Source of the DNA: Bacteroidota bacterium
GTDB lineage: Bacteria > Bacteroidota > Bacteroidia > Chitinophagales > Saprospiraceae
Direction of reading: 5' to 3'
Length of the DNA stretch: 64,000 nt
Assembly (NCBI GenBank): GCA_018222965.1
Contig: JAAEZH010000007.1
Location: forward strand, 62,001 to 126,000
Shown here: positions 46,401 to 53,280 of the stretch, one piece after another
Position numbering within the stretch: the stretch's first letter is position 1
Layout: each line of letters begins with the position of its first letter
Translations under genes and position numbers: made by a program
The notes under the pieces: model-generated
Seen by the model: the letters and a program-made list of their open reading frames with translations, nothing else
What the model was told of the DNA's origin: nothing
Database searches by the model: none

Positions 46401-47716
46401 GTGTCTCTACCGACCTTGTAACCATTACCGAGGATGTAGTGGCTCCTGACCTGATTATTGCCGATCCGGATATGCTGACATGTATCGTGGAAGAGTTGAA
46501 CTTGAATGCGACCGGATCAGATGCCGGTCCGAATTTTGAGTACAACTGGTCTACGGTCAACGGTAATATCGTTGATCAAACCAATGCCAGCATGCCCCTT
46601 GTGAATGCACCAGGTACATATACACTGACCATTGAGAATACCGAAAATGGTTGTGTGGAAAGCCTCGATGTAAGTGTCGGAGAAGACATCCAGGTGCCAG
46701 GTGCCGATGCCGGACCGACTTTCGAATTGAATTGTAATCTTGAACAAGTCGAACTTGAAGGCAGCTCCAATGCAGGAGACGCCAGCTTTGAATGGACAAC
46801 CATGGGCTCCGGCTCGATTGTAAGTGGATCCGCTTCCGCGAATCCGGTGATCAACGGACCGGGTACTTATTCATTGACTGTAACCGATGGCTCCAATGGC
46901 TGTACATCGGTCGATGAAGTGTCCATTACCGAAAACAATCCGGAAGCCTTTGATACGGAGACGATTCCGCCGGCCTGTAGCGATGACTCCGGAGTCATTC
47001 AATTTGTGAATGTAATTGGTGGTGCGCCGCCATACACTTACTCCATAGACGGCGGTAGTACCTTCTCAACAGGAAACTTCTATACAGCGCTTGACCCGGG
47101 CACCTATGATGTAGCCATTCAGGATGCCAATGGATGTGCTTTGCTGGATGAGATTATCTTACCGGAAGGGATTGACGTGAGCATTTCTGTGGAAGACTTT
47201 GTGCTGGTTTCTCTGGGAGATACTTACCAGATCAATGCCCTCACAAATATTCCGCCGGGTGACATTGCCGAGATCATTTGGTCGCCAACCGAAGGATTGA
47301 GCTGTACGGATTGTCTCAATCCGGAAGTGACGCCGACCGAGCAGATCGATTATAAGCTGACGATTAAAACCGAAGAAGGTTGTGAGTCTACGGAGATTAT
47401 TTCTCTCCGGGTAGATAAAACAGCCGAGGTCTTTATTCCGAATGCTTTCTCTCCGGATAACGACGGAAACAACGACGTCTTTATGATCTTTGCCGGTGAT
47501 CAGGTAGCTCGTATCAACAGCTTCCTGGTATTTGACCGCTGGGGCGAATCGGTATATGAATATTACAACTTCCTGCCAAATGATCCGGCCTACGGCTGGA
47601 ATGGTCAATTACGCGGGAAGAACATGAATCCTGGCGTGTTTGTCTACTATGCTGAAATAGAGTTTGTAGACGGCCGCGTAGAATTGTTTGAAGGCGATGT
47701 AACGCTATTTAGATAA
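40442..47716 (+). CDS. giant repeat surface protein, T9SS type B cargo (2424 residues)
   Basis: A 2424-residue paralogue of the giant protein at 29570, with the same order: signal peptide (LLLFLLPIFFGF), a unique N-terminal part, choice-of-anchor L (FRYVFASEEYCDYANTA, FGFFISGPGINGPYS), a Calx-beta-like module (YAPLPSSVTIPPGVNQIQIP), SprB-type modules (NNGPYTYDWSNG, GGYTYQWSNG), 16 repeats of about 84 residues, a last SprB-like module (GAPPYTYSIDGGSTFSTG) and the type B C-terminal domain (IPNAFSPDNDGNNDVFMIF, FDRWGESVYEY). The flanking modules match the first giant closely, and the difference in size is mostly the eight fewer repeats. It is a probable adhesin or surface fibre. Confidence 0.95.
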   Translation: MGTRVLLLFLLPIFFGFTTKTDQRSSNDPVFVEISEQTHRFTIYPKSDKQEVVLQGVVVGGTYQLSVIQDSGDCFPAVGSISGTDMSSMYVFDASANKVSVLIDVTNACSGPVYLMVHRHEAFTKPIVNSNSSLLPVITTSTALGPQQLIEDVLIGGGCFSVSGASFSGSTSARGTFAGGSTNIGLASGVILSSGPIAIASGPNNATGAGGATGGGSDPDLSAIANGVGINDAAVLEFDFEPTEPVITFRYVFASEEYCDYANTAFNDAFGFFISGPGINGPYSNNSENIAVIPGTATPVSINNVNHINNPAYYVSNVSPDDFGQLADPQCAGTPTGTFPAINEVQYDGYTIVLEATANVIPCETYHIKLAVGDASDSVFDSAVFLEENSFDAGGEGEVSAANPVSGDNHAYEDCDTGFFTFTRTAGDPNVPLTINFTVGGTATPGADYAPLPSSVTIPPGVNQIQIPISIVADAITEGIENILLILDQPCNCDMNTAEFFIEDLPPLSVSLDDQSVCQGLPVIMDAAVSGGVEPYFYSWSNGSPAPQYINVPLESGPVSVTVTDFCGQTAVATADVEVFTLEAEITGSGNICAEGDEVDLTIEFTGDGPWDLTYTIDGQGPFNINGITDNPFTLPATEEGEYEIVAIISGGCLGDGIGTATVTSSSVDLGGTETDLVCAGDANGSIDLQVNGNNGPYTYDWSNGVQVEDPANLGADTYTVTVTDGSGCQSDTSFIIDAPPIIDPVIVSTVGVDCDNPTGGSIDLEVSGGAGGYTYQWSNGDVVQDPTGLPAGTYDVVIEDINGCTSTVSATVEGDSEVPEADVSVIGQIDCINTEIMIDGSSSTSGSNISYEWVASGGGSIVGPTDQPSITVDAAGTYQLTVTNTDNGCFSASSVIVQADLNTPVADAGPQGELTCEVPDLNLNGNGSSSGPNISYNWSTTDGNITSATDVVNPNIDAPGTYTLVVTNTDNGCTDESTVVVSEDVSIPVADPGGDETIDCIATSVILDGSNSTAGPNIEYVWSTTDGNIISGGNTAMPEVDAAGTYQLLVLNGENGCVDSSAVVVDDLGDAPIISIIEPDTLTCNFESIFLDASGSSSGSEFSYQWSASGGGNIVDGDTTLNPLVDESGTYQLEIINNDNGCSSVLDVFVEADQVSPVADAGTPEEISCTDPQVILDGSGSTAGPDITYEWVTVNGGNIVSGENTATPTIDAPGTYQLTVINTANGCAASQNIVIEGDSETPVATATGPGNINCITPQVTINGSGSSIGPNYTYGWSTGNGSIVSGSSSLFLQVDGAGTYTLSVTNTNNDCVTTFDVTVGVDTLAPDANAAAMGLLTCTNTELILDGTGSSTGPQIEYQWSTGDGNIVQDDTSLNPTIDAPGTYMLEVYNAENECTNTVEVTVDEDVVIPDADAVVTETLNCAVTEFEIDGTASSQGANIVYAWDTPNGNVVTGDDTDSPTIDAPGTYNLEVTNSDNGCVNTTSVNVDQDIDQPVADPGSSFTLNCLVTTGTLDAGASAPFADLSFDWSTADGSIISGSNSAEPEVDAPGTYELIVTDETNFCTDTITLTIDEDITPPDAEAGVTFELDCNATALNLDGTGSSTGGNYSYNWSTLDGNIVEDETTLNPLVNAPGTYELTVVNNDNGCETTDLVDITQDDNAPEADAIALADITCVNNEVTIDGGSSTSGAGIEYTWEVQSGSGTITAGQGTDQATVDGAGVYQLTVLNTNNDCQSVTTVTVEENTVLPTVLVDANEDITCTNLDVPLEGTGSSTGPEFTYNWSTIDGSIASGQTSIDAVADAPGTYTLEVTNTVNGCINALDITVDEDVELPAISIDDPELLTCSVTDFNLDATASDQGPDFNYDWSTLDGSILSGNNGPQPQINAPGTYELTITNQVNGCVSTETVTVDEDVELPFAEAGPTFELTCVLTALNLDGTASDQGPAYAYQWTATNGGVIQSGATSLDPVITEAGTYTLEVTNGDNDCVSTDLVTITEDVVAPDLIIADPDMLTCIVEELNLNATGSDAGPNFEYNWSTVNGNIVDQTNASMPLVNAPGTYTLTIENTENGCVESLDVSVGEDIQVPGADAGPTFELNCNLEQVELEGSSNAGDASFEWTTMGSGSIVSGSASANPVINGPGTYSLTVTDGSNGCTSVDEVSITENNPEAFDTETIPPACSDDSGVIQFVNVIGGAPPYTYSIDGGSTFSTGNFYTALDPGTYDVAIQDANGCALLDEIILPEGIDVSISVEDFVLVSLGDTYQINALTNIPPGDIAEIIWSPTEGLSCTDCLNPEVTPTEQIDYKLTIKTEEGCESTEIISLRVDKTAEVFIPNAFSPDNDGNNDVFMIFAGDQVARINSFLVFDRWGESVYEYYNFLPNDPAYGWNGQLRGKNMNPGVFVYYAEIEFVDGRVELFEGDVTLFR
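42902..46945 (+). repeat. 16-unit repeat array (about 84 residues per unit)
   Basis: Sixteen tandem units of about 253 nt with the same consensus and paired cysteines as the array at 32111-38128. The linker motif VDEDV.LP or SEDV.IP separates the domains. As in the first array, the units are diverged at the DNA level. Confidence 0.9.
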
Positions 47717-47799
47717 TTATGGATTAAATGTATTGACACATTGACTTCTGGATATATCAGAAAAGTGAAAATTATATAAAAAAGCCGGGGAGTTTTCCT

Positions 47800-48160
47800 C
47801 CACATTGATCAAATCGGCTGAAAGCCGGTTTTATCAATGTGGTCGTCAGGGGAGAGCTTTGCATGCTGCAAAGCAGGGGAGTTGCGCGTCTGCTCCTGTG
47901 TCGCATCCTTGCGTCTGCCTGCCCGCCGGACAGGCAGGGGGAGATTTTTTTTCCATTGGTGAATAGTATCACCATTTCTGCTCGCCCTTGGGCGAGCAAA
48001 GGAGCAGTCTTTTTTCCTTATAGATCAAAGTCCCTCCCCGCAATATCCGACGTAGCCAAAGGCGAAGGCGGATGCGCATCTCCCCAGGCTTGCCTCTGGC
48101 AAGACGCTCCTCAAAAAAATTCGCCGAAAGGCGAATAAAATTACTCCCCGAATAATATCT
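47800..48160 (+). repeat. intergenic palindromic repeat element, copy 1
   Basis: A non-coding element rich in hairpins. It opens with a stem of about 20 bp and a GAA loop (CCACATTGAT at 47800-47809, ATCAATGTGG at 47833-47842), then has CCTGCC/GGCAGG and GCTCGCCC/GGGCGAGC stems and ends near AATTCGCCGAAAGGCGAATAA. It shares blocks with 51040-51285, partly in inverted and partly in direct orientation, including an exact 18-nt match, GTTGCGCGTCTGCTCCTG (47881-47898). Open frames inside it are artefacts of its composition. Confidence 0.65.
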
Positions 48161-48204
48161 ACTATTGTCCCCATGAAGTCGCGTCAGTATAATTAAACAA
48201 TAGA

Positions 48205-48239
48205 AAAGAAGGCAGCTCACACGAGGAGCTGCCTTTTTT
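48205..48239 (+). terminator. rho-independent terminator without an upstream gene
   Basis: AAGGCAGCTC / GAGCTGCCTT arms (48209-48218 and 48226-48235), seven-base loop and T tract. The nearest upstream plus-strand gene ends almost 500 nt earlier, so it may serve an RNA from the repeat region or the very long giant-gene transcript. Confidence 0.85.
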
Positions 48240-48328
48240 CGTTCATAATGATGTCTGTTGAATGAACGGTCTGTCATTTGCCTTTCGGCGAAAAGACACA
48301 GGCTGTCTGGTTATCAGATAAAACCGTT

Positions 48329-48336
48329 TATATTTG
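48329..48336 (+). promoter_or_regulatory. TAnnTTTG promoter element of the envelope cluster
   Basis: TATATTTG, followed by CC, 31 nt before the start codon of the BatA-domain gene. Confidence 0.5.
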
Positions 48337-48367
48337 CCCAATCCGTGATTGAATAACCTGGTGCAGC

Positions 48368-50398
48368 ATGCAATTTGTATTCCCGACATTTTTATTCGCT
48401 TTGGCAGCTATTGCCATTCCGATTATCATACACCTCTTTTATTTCAGAAGGTTTAAGAAGGTATATTTTACCAACGTACGCTTTTTGAAAGAAGTAAAAG
48501 AGGAGACCAGCGCCCGCTCTAAATTGCGGAACCTGCTAGTATTGCTGATGCGCTGTCTGGCCATAGCCTTTCTGGTTTTTGCCTTCGTACAACCCTTCCT
48601 GCAACGGGATAAAACAGTTAATCTGGGCGAAAAATCGGTAAGCGTTTTTGTCGATAACTCTTTCAGCATGAATGCAGTAAACGATGAAATTCCCTTGCTA
48701 ACCATCGCAAAAGATCGGGCTCGAGCTATCGTGGAAGCCTACGGGGCCGGAGATCGATTTCAAATCCTTACCAATGATTTTGAAGGCCGCCACCAGCGAT
48801 TGCTGAGCCAGGAAGATGCACTGGGATTGATTGATGAGATCGATCCAAGTCCGGCGGTGCGGAAAATTTCCTCCGTACTCAATCGCCAAAAGCAAACCCT
48901 CGAAACGGGAACATCCGATCAGTGGGTATCCTATCTGGTAACCGACTTTCAGGAAAATATCACAGATTTTGAAAACTGGCAGGATACCAGTGTAGAAGTC
49001 AATCTAATTCCGCTGCAATCGGTAAGAGAACAAAACCTCAGCATCGACTCGGCCTGGTTTGAAAGTCCGGTGCAGATGTTTAATCAAAACAGCCGCTTGT
49101 TTGTGCGCATCAAAAACTGGTCGGAGCAGGATGCGGAAAATATTCGGCTGAGCTTCCGTCACGAAGGCCAAACCAAACCGGTAGGGACCTTTTCCGTGCC
49201 GGCAGGAGGTTCGGTGCAGGACACCGTAAATGTGACCATCCTGCGCACTGGTTGGCACGAAGCCGAATTAGAACTCACCGATTATCCGGTACAGTTTGAC
49301 GATCGCTATCTACTCACCTTTGAGGTGGCCGAAAAGATCAATGTACTTGAAGTTTACGATGCACAACCCAATGCCTTTCTGGAACGAGCATTTGGCGGCA
49401 TGGGCTATTTTGATTTGACCAGTCGCCCCGGCAAGAATTTGGATTACTCCTCCTTTCCGGGCTATCAGTTGATCATTTTACACGGATTGCCATCCATCTC
49501 CTCCGGACTCGCTTTCGAATTGGAGCAGTACCTGGAAAATGGCGGGAATTTATTGGTCTTTCCCGACCGCAATGCCAATTTGGATAGTTACAATGCCTTT
49601 TTGCAGAGCCTTCCGGCGAATGAATTGCAGTCCTTTTCGGAGACCGTACGCACCGGAGCGACGCTCAACACCCAGGCATTTGTCTTTCGGGAAGTATTTG
49701 AGAATGCGGGGTCCAATTTGAAATTGCCCGTTACACAAGGTAATTTTCCATTGACCCGATACGGCAGCCGGGCAGAAGAAGCGCTGATTACCTACCGCGA
49801 CGGCAGCACCTTCCTCGGACAATACCGGGTAGATCAGGGACATTTCTTCCTTTGTTCCGCTCCGCTTGACCCGGACTACAGCAACCTGATCCGCAGTGGA
49901 GAAATCTTTGTTCCGATGCTATACCGCACTGCCTTATCATCGGGTCGTACCCGTCCGATTGCCTACACCATTGGCAGGGATGAAGTGATCGAAGTACAAA
50001 GTGCCTTGAGCAGCTCCGATGATGTATTTAAGATTGCCGGCAACGATCAGGAGTTTATTCCTGAGCAACGAAAATTCGGCCCAAAAACCATCCTCGACGT
50101 ACACAACCAAATCGAAAGATCCGGATTCTACAATCTGGTAGGAGAGGAGGAAGCCATCGAGAGATTTGCATTCAACTACGACCGCCGCGAGTCAGATCTC
50201 AAATGCTACCGAGTTTCCGACCTGGAAGACCAGACCGCCGGAGGAAAGATTAGCATAGTAGACGCCAGCCTGCGCGCCGACTTCAGCAGCCTCATTGGCG
50301 AAAGAAATCAGGGGGTATCCCTTTGGCGTTGGTGTATTATTCTGGCTTTGATCTTCCTGGCGCTGGAGGCTTTGATTTTGCGGCTTTGGAAGGTTTAG
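48368..50398 (+). CDS. BatA N-terminal domain membrane protein
   Basis: A 676-residue membrane protein. The N-terminus (FLFALAAIAIPIIIHLFYFRR, then KLRNLLVLLMRCLAIAFLVFA) is the BatA N-terminal double-membrane-helix domain (TIGR02226). A von Willebrand factor A-like segment follows (SVSVFVDNSFSMN, with the MIDAS-type DxSxS), then a long periplasmic region and a C-terminal membrane helix (WCIILALIFLALEALILRLW). Proteins of this design occur widely in Bacteroidota, usually followed by a dihydroorotase-like gene as here. Their function is not established; Bat proteins have been linked to aerotolerance and envelope integrity. Confidence 0.9.
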   Translation: MQFVFPTFLFALAAIAIPIIIHLFYFRRFKKVYFTNVRFLKEVKEETSARSKLRNLLVLLMRCLAIAFLVFAFVQPFLQRDKTVNLGEKSVSVFVDNSFSMNAVNDEIPLLTIAKDRARAIVEAYGAGDRFQILTNDFEGRHQRLLSQEDALGLIDEIDPSPAVRKISSVLNRQKQTLETGTSDQWVSYLVTDFQENITDFENWQDTSVEVNLIPLQSVREQNLSIDSAWFESPVQMFNQNSRLFVRIKNWSEQDAENIRLSFRHEGQTKPVGTFSVPAGGSVQDTVNVTILRTGWHEAELELTDYPVQFDDRYLLTFEVAEKINVLEVYDAQPNAFLERAFGGMGYFDLTSRPGKNLDYSSFPGYQLIILHGLPSISSGLAFELEQYLENGGNLLVFPDRNANLDSYNAFLQSLPANELQSFSETVRTGATLNTQAFVFREVFENAGSNLKLPVTQGNFPLTRYGSRAEEALITYRDGSTFLGQYRVDQGHFFLCSAPLDPDYSNLIRSGEIFVPMLYRTALSSGRTRPIAYTIGRDEVIEVQSALSSSDDVFKIAGNDQEFIPEQRKFGPKTILDVHNQIERSGFYNLVGEEEAIERFAFNYDRRESDLKCYRVSDLEDQTAGGKISIVDASLRADFSSLIGERNQGVSLWRWCIILALIFLALEALILRLWKV

Positions 50399-51039
50399 GA
50401 ACGTTTAATACGTTGTACGTTTAACTCGTTTTAAACGTAAATCCCGGGTTGATTTTTGAGTCTTTTTTCTATAAGAGAAGAGAGGGTTGGTTGGCTAGTG
50501 TGCTGGTTGGCTTGTTAGTAAGTTTTTTCTGTATTGAAGGAGTTAACAAACAAACTGACCAACTTGCAAAGCAATAACCAAAAACGTTTAATACGTTGTA
50601 CGTTTAAGAAGTTTTATACGTGAATTCTGCTTGGATTTGACCTTCTGTATTTTGTTCAAATGAAAGGCAGCGGTGAAGTTTATGACAGGCTTCCGAGTAA
50701 AACGCATCAAACGTGTGAAACGAATAAAACATGCGAAGCAACCGACATCAGATTTAAAAACGTTTTAAGCGTTGATCGTTTAATTGGTTTTAAGCGTTGA
50801 TCGTTTAATTGGTTTTAAGCGTAAAGCTGTATTTCTGTGGAATCCACTAATCCGTAAAATCCGTGATCCTGGTTTTTTGGGTTGGCATTTGTCTCCGGAA
50901 TTTAGAATCACAGATTGGACGGATTTTGAGATTTACACAGATGTAAAGCTCCATATGAAACGGTACGAATGAAACGCATAAAACGAGAAACGAGTAAAAC
51001 ATGCGAAGCATTTCCCATCAGATTTTTAGCTGCTGATAC
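50399..51039. repeat. short-word hairpin repeats, no gene
   Basis: Several clusters of reiterated short words, many able to fold. CGTTTAA words lie at 50401-50440 and 50582-50622; they are the reverse complement of the AAACG words spaced 9 nt apart at 50698-50737 and the looser run at 50957-51003. A TTGG-rich pair of arms lies around 50488-50560. A 25-nt unit (TTTTAAGCGTTGATCGTTTAA core) is repeated in tandem at 50763-50825. AATCCGT words form an inverted repeat (50849-50869 with 50906-50925). A 17-nt string, TAAAACATGCGAAGCA with flanks, occurs in both the 50.7 and 51.0 kb clusters. Small open frames here (for example at 50784 and 50969) follow the repeats and are not supported. Confidence 0.6.
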
Positions 51040-51285
51040 TTTTGGGAATTGCTCCCTCCACCTTCGGCGGATGTTGCGGGGAGGGGCAATCGGAGAAGCA
51101 GAATATAACGCTATTCCTGCTCGCCCCCGGGCGAGCAAATGCGTCGGATTTTCCCTCTTCATCGAAACAACCCTCCCCGCCAGGCTGCACCGCAGGAGCA
51201 GACGCGCAACTCCCCCTATGTGCCAGCGGCACAAAGCTCCCCAAAAAAATTCGCTGTAAAGCGAATAAAACTACTCCCCAATACC
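51040..51285 (-). repeat. intergenic palindromic repeat element, copy 2
   Basis: Related to 47800-48160. The central part matches it in inverted orientation (the exact 18-nt block is at 51193-51210), and GCTCGCCC..GGGCGAGC recurs at 51118-51137. The right end (CAAAAAAATTCGC, then GCGAATAAAA and TACTCCCC) matches in direct orientation, as expected of an element that is itself nearly palindromic. A last cluster of AAACG words in 9-nt phase follows at 51292-51325, just before the dihydroorotase-like gene. Confidence 0.65.
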
Positions 51286-51352
51286 ATCGTGTAAAACGAA
51301 TCAAACTCGTAAAACGAGTTAAACTTTCATTTTTTTTCCGAAATTTGCCGAC

Positions 51353-52615
51353 ATGCGAATTCTTCTTAAAAAATGTCGGATCGTAGATGAATCCGGGATT
51401 AGCAGCCCAAAGGATATTTTAATTGTCGACGGAACGATCGAATCCATTGCTTCGGATATTTCCGAGAAAGCAGATGAGGTCATTGAAGGTGACGATTTGC
51501 ATGTCTCTGCCGGATGGATTGACCTCGGCGTTCAAGCCTGGGATCCGGGAAATGAACATCGAGAAGATCTGGACACCGTGCGCGAAGCCGCCGCCGTTGG
51601 CGGATATACCGCTGTTTCTCTCTGGCCCGATACCGACCCCTGTACCGACTCCAAGGCAGGGGTTCGTTATATTTTGGAACAGGCCGAAAGACATCCGGTG
51701 GATCTGCTACCCATGGGTGCCCTTTCAAAAGGTTGTGCCGGAAAGGATATTACGGAGATGATCGATATGCGCGCTGCAGGAGCTGTGGCTTTTTCGGATG
51801 GCTTACATCCGGTGAAGAATAACGGTTTGTTTCTGCGGGCCCTGCAGTATGTCAAGGCATTCGACGGACTGATAATCCACTTTCCCTTTGATGACTCTAT
51901 TGATAAAAACGGCCAGATGCATGAAGGGGAGGTGAGTACTTCCCTGGGATTGCCGGGGATTCCTTCCCTGGCTGAAGAACTGATGGTCGTGCGCGACCTT
52001 CGTTTGCTGGAGTATTCAGAAAGTCGCCTCTTTTTGGCAAATATCTCCGCCAAAGGCGCCGTTGCCCGCATTCGGGAAGCCAAAGCTGCCGGACTGAAAG
52101 TCAACTGCTCGGTTCCCGTTTGGAACCTGATCTACGAAGACGATAAACTGTCTGAATTTGACAGCCTGTATAAGATGCTGCCGCCGCTTCGCAGCTCCGA
52201 AGACCGGGAAGCTCTGATCGAAGGGGTGCTAGACGGCACCATCGACCACATCACCTCCAATCACCTGCCCTGGGAAGATGAGAACAAATCCCTGGAATTC
52301 CCGTACGCAAACTTTGGAGCAACCGGGCTGGAAACAACTTTCGCCCTGATGCAAACCCACCTAAGCGAACGGATTCCGCTGGAAAAACAAATTGCGGCAC
52401 TGAGCAGCAAGGTACACGCCATTTTGGGAAAAGCCCAGGGCAAACCCGAAGCTGGCCAGCCAGCCAATCTGACTGTCTTTTCGCCGAAAGGCAAATGGAT
52501 GTATAGTCGAGACAAAGTAAAATCCCGTTCATTAAATAATCCGGTGATCGGGGAGAGCCTGACAGGTCGGGTGAAAGCGGTCTTGCGCAACAACTGGTAT
52601 AGGATTATCGACTGA
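51353..52615 (+). CDS. dihydroorotase homologue lacking metal ligands (pseudo-DHOase)
   Basis: A 420-residue member of the dihydroorotase branch of the amidohydrolases, a family that closes the pyrimidine ring in de novo UMP synthesis. The zinc-binding residues are missing: the HxH of strand 1 (usual IDLHVH) reads IDLGVQ (Gly59, Gln61), a later His position reads LFLANISA (Asn230), and the catalytic Asp of the usual TDHAPH reads SNHLPWED (Asn303). His176 (IIHFPFD) remains. This predicts no catalysis, as in the inactive PyrC-like subunits that support aspartate transcarbamoylase in some bacteria. The gene follows the BatA gene and precedes two DUF4199 genes, an order I recall from other Bacteroidota. 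It is usually annotated pyrC. Confidence 0.88.
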   Translation: MRILLKKCRIVDESGISSPKDILIVDGTIESIASDISEKADEVIEGDDLHVSAGWIDLGVQAWDPGNEHREDLDTVREAAAVGGYTAVSLWPDTDPCTDSKAGVRYILEQAERHPVDLLPMGALSKGCAGKDITEMIDMRAAGAVAFSDGLHPVKNNGLFLRALQYVKAFDGLIIHFPFDDSIDKNGQMHEGEVSTSLGLPGIPSLAEELMVVRDLRLLEYSESRLFLANISAKGAVARIREAKAAGLKVNCSVPVWNLIYEDDKLSEFDSLYKMLPPLRSSEDREALIEGVLDGTIDHITSNHLPWEDENKSLEFPYANFGATGLETTFALMQTHLSERIPLEKQIAALSSKVHAILGKAQGKPEAGQPANLTVFSPKGKWMYSRDKVKSRSLNNPVIGESLTGRVKAVLRNNWYRIID

Positions 52616-52695
52616 TCGTCGATAGATGATACATATTTCAAGGGAATTTCGGACCTTCCGAATATCTACTGATTTATTCACCTAATCGTTTTACT

Positions 52696-53271
52696 ATGAC
52701 CAACCTGACCACACCTAATCCGAAAGACGTTTCTCCCTGGCCGGATATTATGCGCTACGGACTGATCTCCGGAATAATCTTCATTGCCGTTTTTATGCTG
52801 GGCAATCTCACCGGATTAAGCTCTCAAAGCAGTCTGATGGGAAGCCTGGGCTTTTTGCTTGTTAATATCATTATCATTGTAGGCGTTTGCGTCTGGGCGG
52901 TTCGCTCGCATCGCGAACAATCCCTGGGGGGATACATCAGCTTTGGCAGAGCCTTTTTGGTCGGCTTTGGCGTTTTGTTTCTGGCCATGGTGCTCCAGAC
53001 ATTTTTTACTTATGTTTACGTGACAATGATCGATCCGGGCTACGCAGATGATATTGTAAAGAATATGTCTGAGATGATGGAAAACATGGGAGCCGCGGAA
53101 GCAGAGATCGAGAAGCAGGTAAAAGCGGCACAAGAACGGTTTACGCCGGCTGGTTTAATCAAACAGGGAGCCATTAGCACCATCGTTGGTTCACTGATCT
53201 TTTCCCTGATCTCCGCTGCGATTTTGAAAAAGAATCGCCCGGTGGTAGAGGATATCCTCGATGAAAATTAG
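52696..53271 (+). CDS. DUF4199 family membrane protein
   Basis: A 191-residue protein with four predicted membrane helices (about 20-36, 48-68, 85-108 and 155-175) and a cytoplasmic or periplasmic loop rich in Glu, Met and Lys (VKNMSEMMENMGAAEAEIEK) between the third and fourth. SFGRAFLVGFGVLFLAMVLQ and GAISTIVGSLIFSLISAAIL fit DUF4199, a Bacteroidota family of unknown function. It is followed after 9 nt by a second member. Confidence 0.88.
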   Translation: MTNLTTPNPKDVSPWPDIMRYGLISGIIFIAVFMLGNLTGLSSQSSLMGSLGFLLVNIIIIVGVCVWAVRSHREQSLGGYISFGRAFLVGFGVLFLAMVLQTFFTYVYVTMIDPGYADDIVKNMSEMMENMGAAEAEIEKQVKAAQERFTPAGLIKQGAISTIVGSLIFSLISAAILKKNRPVVEDILDEN

Positions 53272-53280
53272 AATTATTTG

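Noticed and set aside
47839-48138. 99-residue open frame in the intergenic repeat element
   Set aside because: It follows the hairpin sequence of the element and is not kept in the second copy.
50969-51259. 96-residue open frame with a KRIKR-type start
   Set aside because: The apparent basic peptide comes from the 9-nt AAACG words, and the rest lies in the palindromic element.
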